Assembly: GCA_013141415.1 (NCBI GenBank)
Contig: JABFQY010000001.1
Span: 310,001 to 374,000, forward strand
Direction: 5' to 3'
Length of the DNA stretch: 64,000 nt
Source of the DNA: Kiritimatiellaceae bacterium
GTDB lineage: Bacteria > Verrucomicrobiota > Kiritimatiellia > Kiritimatiellales > Tichowtungiaceae
Below the pieces are notes generated by a model, which did not search any database, was not told where the DNA came from, and worked only from the letters and a program-made list of their open reading frames with translations. The position numbers and the translations under genes are program-made. Of this stretch, positions 62,933-64,000 are shown piece by piece; position 1 is the stretch's first letter; the number at the start of each line of letters is the position of its first letter.

Positions 62933-63874
62933 CTAACAGCAGCACCCGGATGACCGGGGCTTGTCTGTCGAGCAATCGCACTGGCAGGCCGATTTGGTTG
63001 CAGATACGGATTTATCCGTCGAGCAGTCGCATTCGCAGGACGTTTTTTTTGCGGCGTCGGTTTTATCCGGCGCACAGCAGCAGGAATTGGCAGGTTGTTT
63101 CATGGCTTTCTCCAATATGTGAATAAAAAAGAGCGCGGCGGTTACGCCGCCGACTAACGGGGCGGCGATGTAAACATAAAAGAACCCGCCGGAGCGATCT
63201 GGAAATGCGGCGTCGCCCCAGCCCGCAAGCCAGGCCACCAGACGCGGGCCGAAATCGCGCGCCGGATTCAGTCCCGCCTGAGTCAGCGGCGCGATCAGGC
63301 AAATGATGGATGTCACGGTCAGGCCGATGAATACCGGTGCCAGCGCATTGTCCGGGCGGCCGACATTACAGCCTTCCGTCAGCGCAAAAATCATCAGTAC
63401 CAGCAGGAACGTACCAAACGCTTCCGCGCCGATGGCCAGTGGAAGAGAAACAACGGCGCCGGAGCCGGAATAATATTCGCCGAACATTCGGGCGGTCGCC
63501 ACCGATTCCGCCGTGCCGCGCACAATGCCGTGAGCATTTTCGTAGGCCGCGATGGACGGGGCGAATAGCGCGTACACCGTCAGACCGGCGAGAATCGCGC
63601 CAGCGAACTGGGCGGTGATATAGACCGGCAGTTTCCGAACCGGCATGCGTCCGCTGGCGGCCATCGCCACGCTCACCGCCGGGTTGAGATGCGCACACGA
63701 CAGATGCCGCGTGAGATAAATCGCCAGCGTCACGCCGATTCCCCACGCCAGAGCGATCTGCATCAAACTCTGATACGCATTAAACAGAATGGAAACTGCG
63801 ACCGATCCGCATCCGAACAGCACCAGCAAAAAGGTGCCCAGTGCTTCACCGATGAATTCCCGCCTGCAGATCAT
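62933..63874 (-). CDS. Aquaglyceroporin with a cysteine-rich C-terminal tail
   Basis: A 313-residue MIP-family channel for glycerol or other small neutral solutes. The two pore motifs are HLNPAVSVAM and GLNPARDFGPR; the Asp after the second NPAR is the mark of GlpF-type glycerol channels. Six membrane helices end near residue 255. The last 55 residues hold 12 cysteines in the pattern CCC, CECDC, CQCDC, CCC with two copies of a CDCSTDK unit, like a metallothionein-type metal-binding tail. No such tail occurs in ordinary GlpF or AqpZ. It shares a strand and close spacing with the partial upstream gene and ydcF. Confidence 0.88.
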   Translation of the reverse strand: MICRREFIGEALGTFLLVLFGCGSVAVSILFNAYQSLMQIALAWGIGVTLAIYLTRHLSCAHLNPAVSVAMAASGRMPVRKLPVYITAQFAGAILAGLTVYALFAPSIAAYENAHGIVRGTAESVATARMFGEYYSGSGAVVSLPLAIGAEAFGTFLLVLMIFALTEGCNVGRPDNALAPVFIGLTVTSIICLIAPLTQAGLNPARDFGPRLVAWLAGWGDAAFPDRSGGFFYVYIAAPLVGGVTAALFFIHILEKAMKQPANSCCCAPDKTDAAKKTSCECDCSTDKSVSATKSACQCDCSTDKPRSSGCCC

Positions 63875-63898
63875 TTCCGGAACTTCTCCTTGGAAGAA

Positions 63899-64000
63899 TT
63901 ATGGCTTGGCGGCGTCGGAGTCCTGATAGTCGGAAAACTTCATGGACATGGTGCGCGAGACGCCGCGGTTGGGCATGGTTACGCCGTAGATCACGTCGGC
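63899..64000 (-). CDS. C-terminal end of an unidentified protein (cut by window edge)
   Basis: The last 33 codons of a gene that begins beyond the right edge. The visible end reads ADVIYGVTMPNRGVSRTM, then SMKFSDYQDSDAAKP and the TAA at 63899-63901. It lies 24 bases upstream of the aquaglyceroporin start on the same strand, so both may be co-transcribed. The fragment is too short for recognition. Confidence 0.5.
   Translation of the reverse strand, partial: ADVIYGVTMPNRGVSRTMSMKFSDYQDSDAAKP

Overview
The window (about 57% GC by eye) looks like chromosomal sequence of a Gram-negative bacterium. Outer-membrane biogenesis genes (bamA, skp, lpxD), osmoregulated periplasmic glucan genes (opgG/opgH) and a TonB-ExbB-ExbD system are all present. 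Several features point to the PVC superphylum, possibly Kiritimatiellota or Lentisphaerota: a secreted formylglycine-type sulfatase, a type III glutamine synthetase, and many palindromic intergenic and intragenic repeats. That placement is inference; no rRNA gene is present to settle it. There is no prophage, transposase, CRISPR array or other clear mobile island. Most genes are housekeeping genes packed into tight, often overlapping operons.

Layout. 1-4.8 kb (+): end of scpA, scpB, pheA, a GT2 glycosyltransferase, hisC and a small zincin-like protein. 4.9-12.3 kb (-): alaS, an AT-rich membrane protein and a YchJ-like protein, then a secreted esterase, a secreted carbohydrate-binding-like protein and a sulfatase. 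12.5-19.6 kb (+): purF-like, glgB, amtB-glnK with a probable sigma-54 promoter, and serC. 19.9-22.5 kb: a frameshifted MFS transporter behind tRNA-Arg(CCG), rubrerythrin, and a DtxR/MntR-family repressor. 22.6-28.0 kb (+): an iron-uptake block consisting of an outer-membrane beta-barrel, feoB-feoA-feoC, exbB-exbD-tonB and a 58-residue membrane protein. 28.1-35 kb: a fusion of an AcvB/VirJ-like hydrolase with an MprF-like synthase, and the operon opgG-unknown-opgH. 35-44.3 kb (+): tRNA-Gln, prs, rplY, pth, rpsF, ssb, rpsR, rplI, dnaB, bamA, skp, lpxD. 44.5-46.6 kb: type III glutamine synthetase behind a strong sigma-54-like promoter. 46.7-51.6 kb (-): a five-gene overlapping operon of two glycosyltransferases, a nucleotidyltransferase-fold protein, an alkaline-phosphatase-superfamily enzyme and a membrane-tethered receiver protein. 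51.7-58.3 kb: a CcdA-like protein, ugd, a small membrane protein, nadE, a lipoprotein and guaB. 58.4-64 kb: an RluA-type pseudouridine synthase, lplA, an alanine/sodium symporter, a YdcF-like protein, an aquaglyceroporin with a cysteine-rich tail, and the end of an unidentified gene.

The most unusual signal is a set of palindromic repeats that have entered protein-coding genes without breaking the frame. Two near-identical copies lie in alaS, one lies in nadE with an inverted near-copy 6 kb away in an intergenic region, and one lies in lplA. A further repeat supplies the N-terminus of a lipoprotein. Related hairpin elements occupy many of the gaps between genes. The five-gene glycosyltransferase/nucleotidyltransferase/phosphatase/receiver operon and the AcvB-MprF fusion are the best candidates for undescribed biochemistry.
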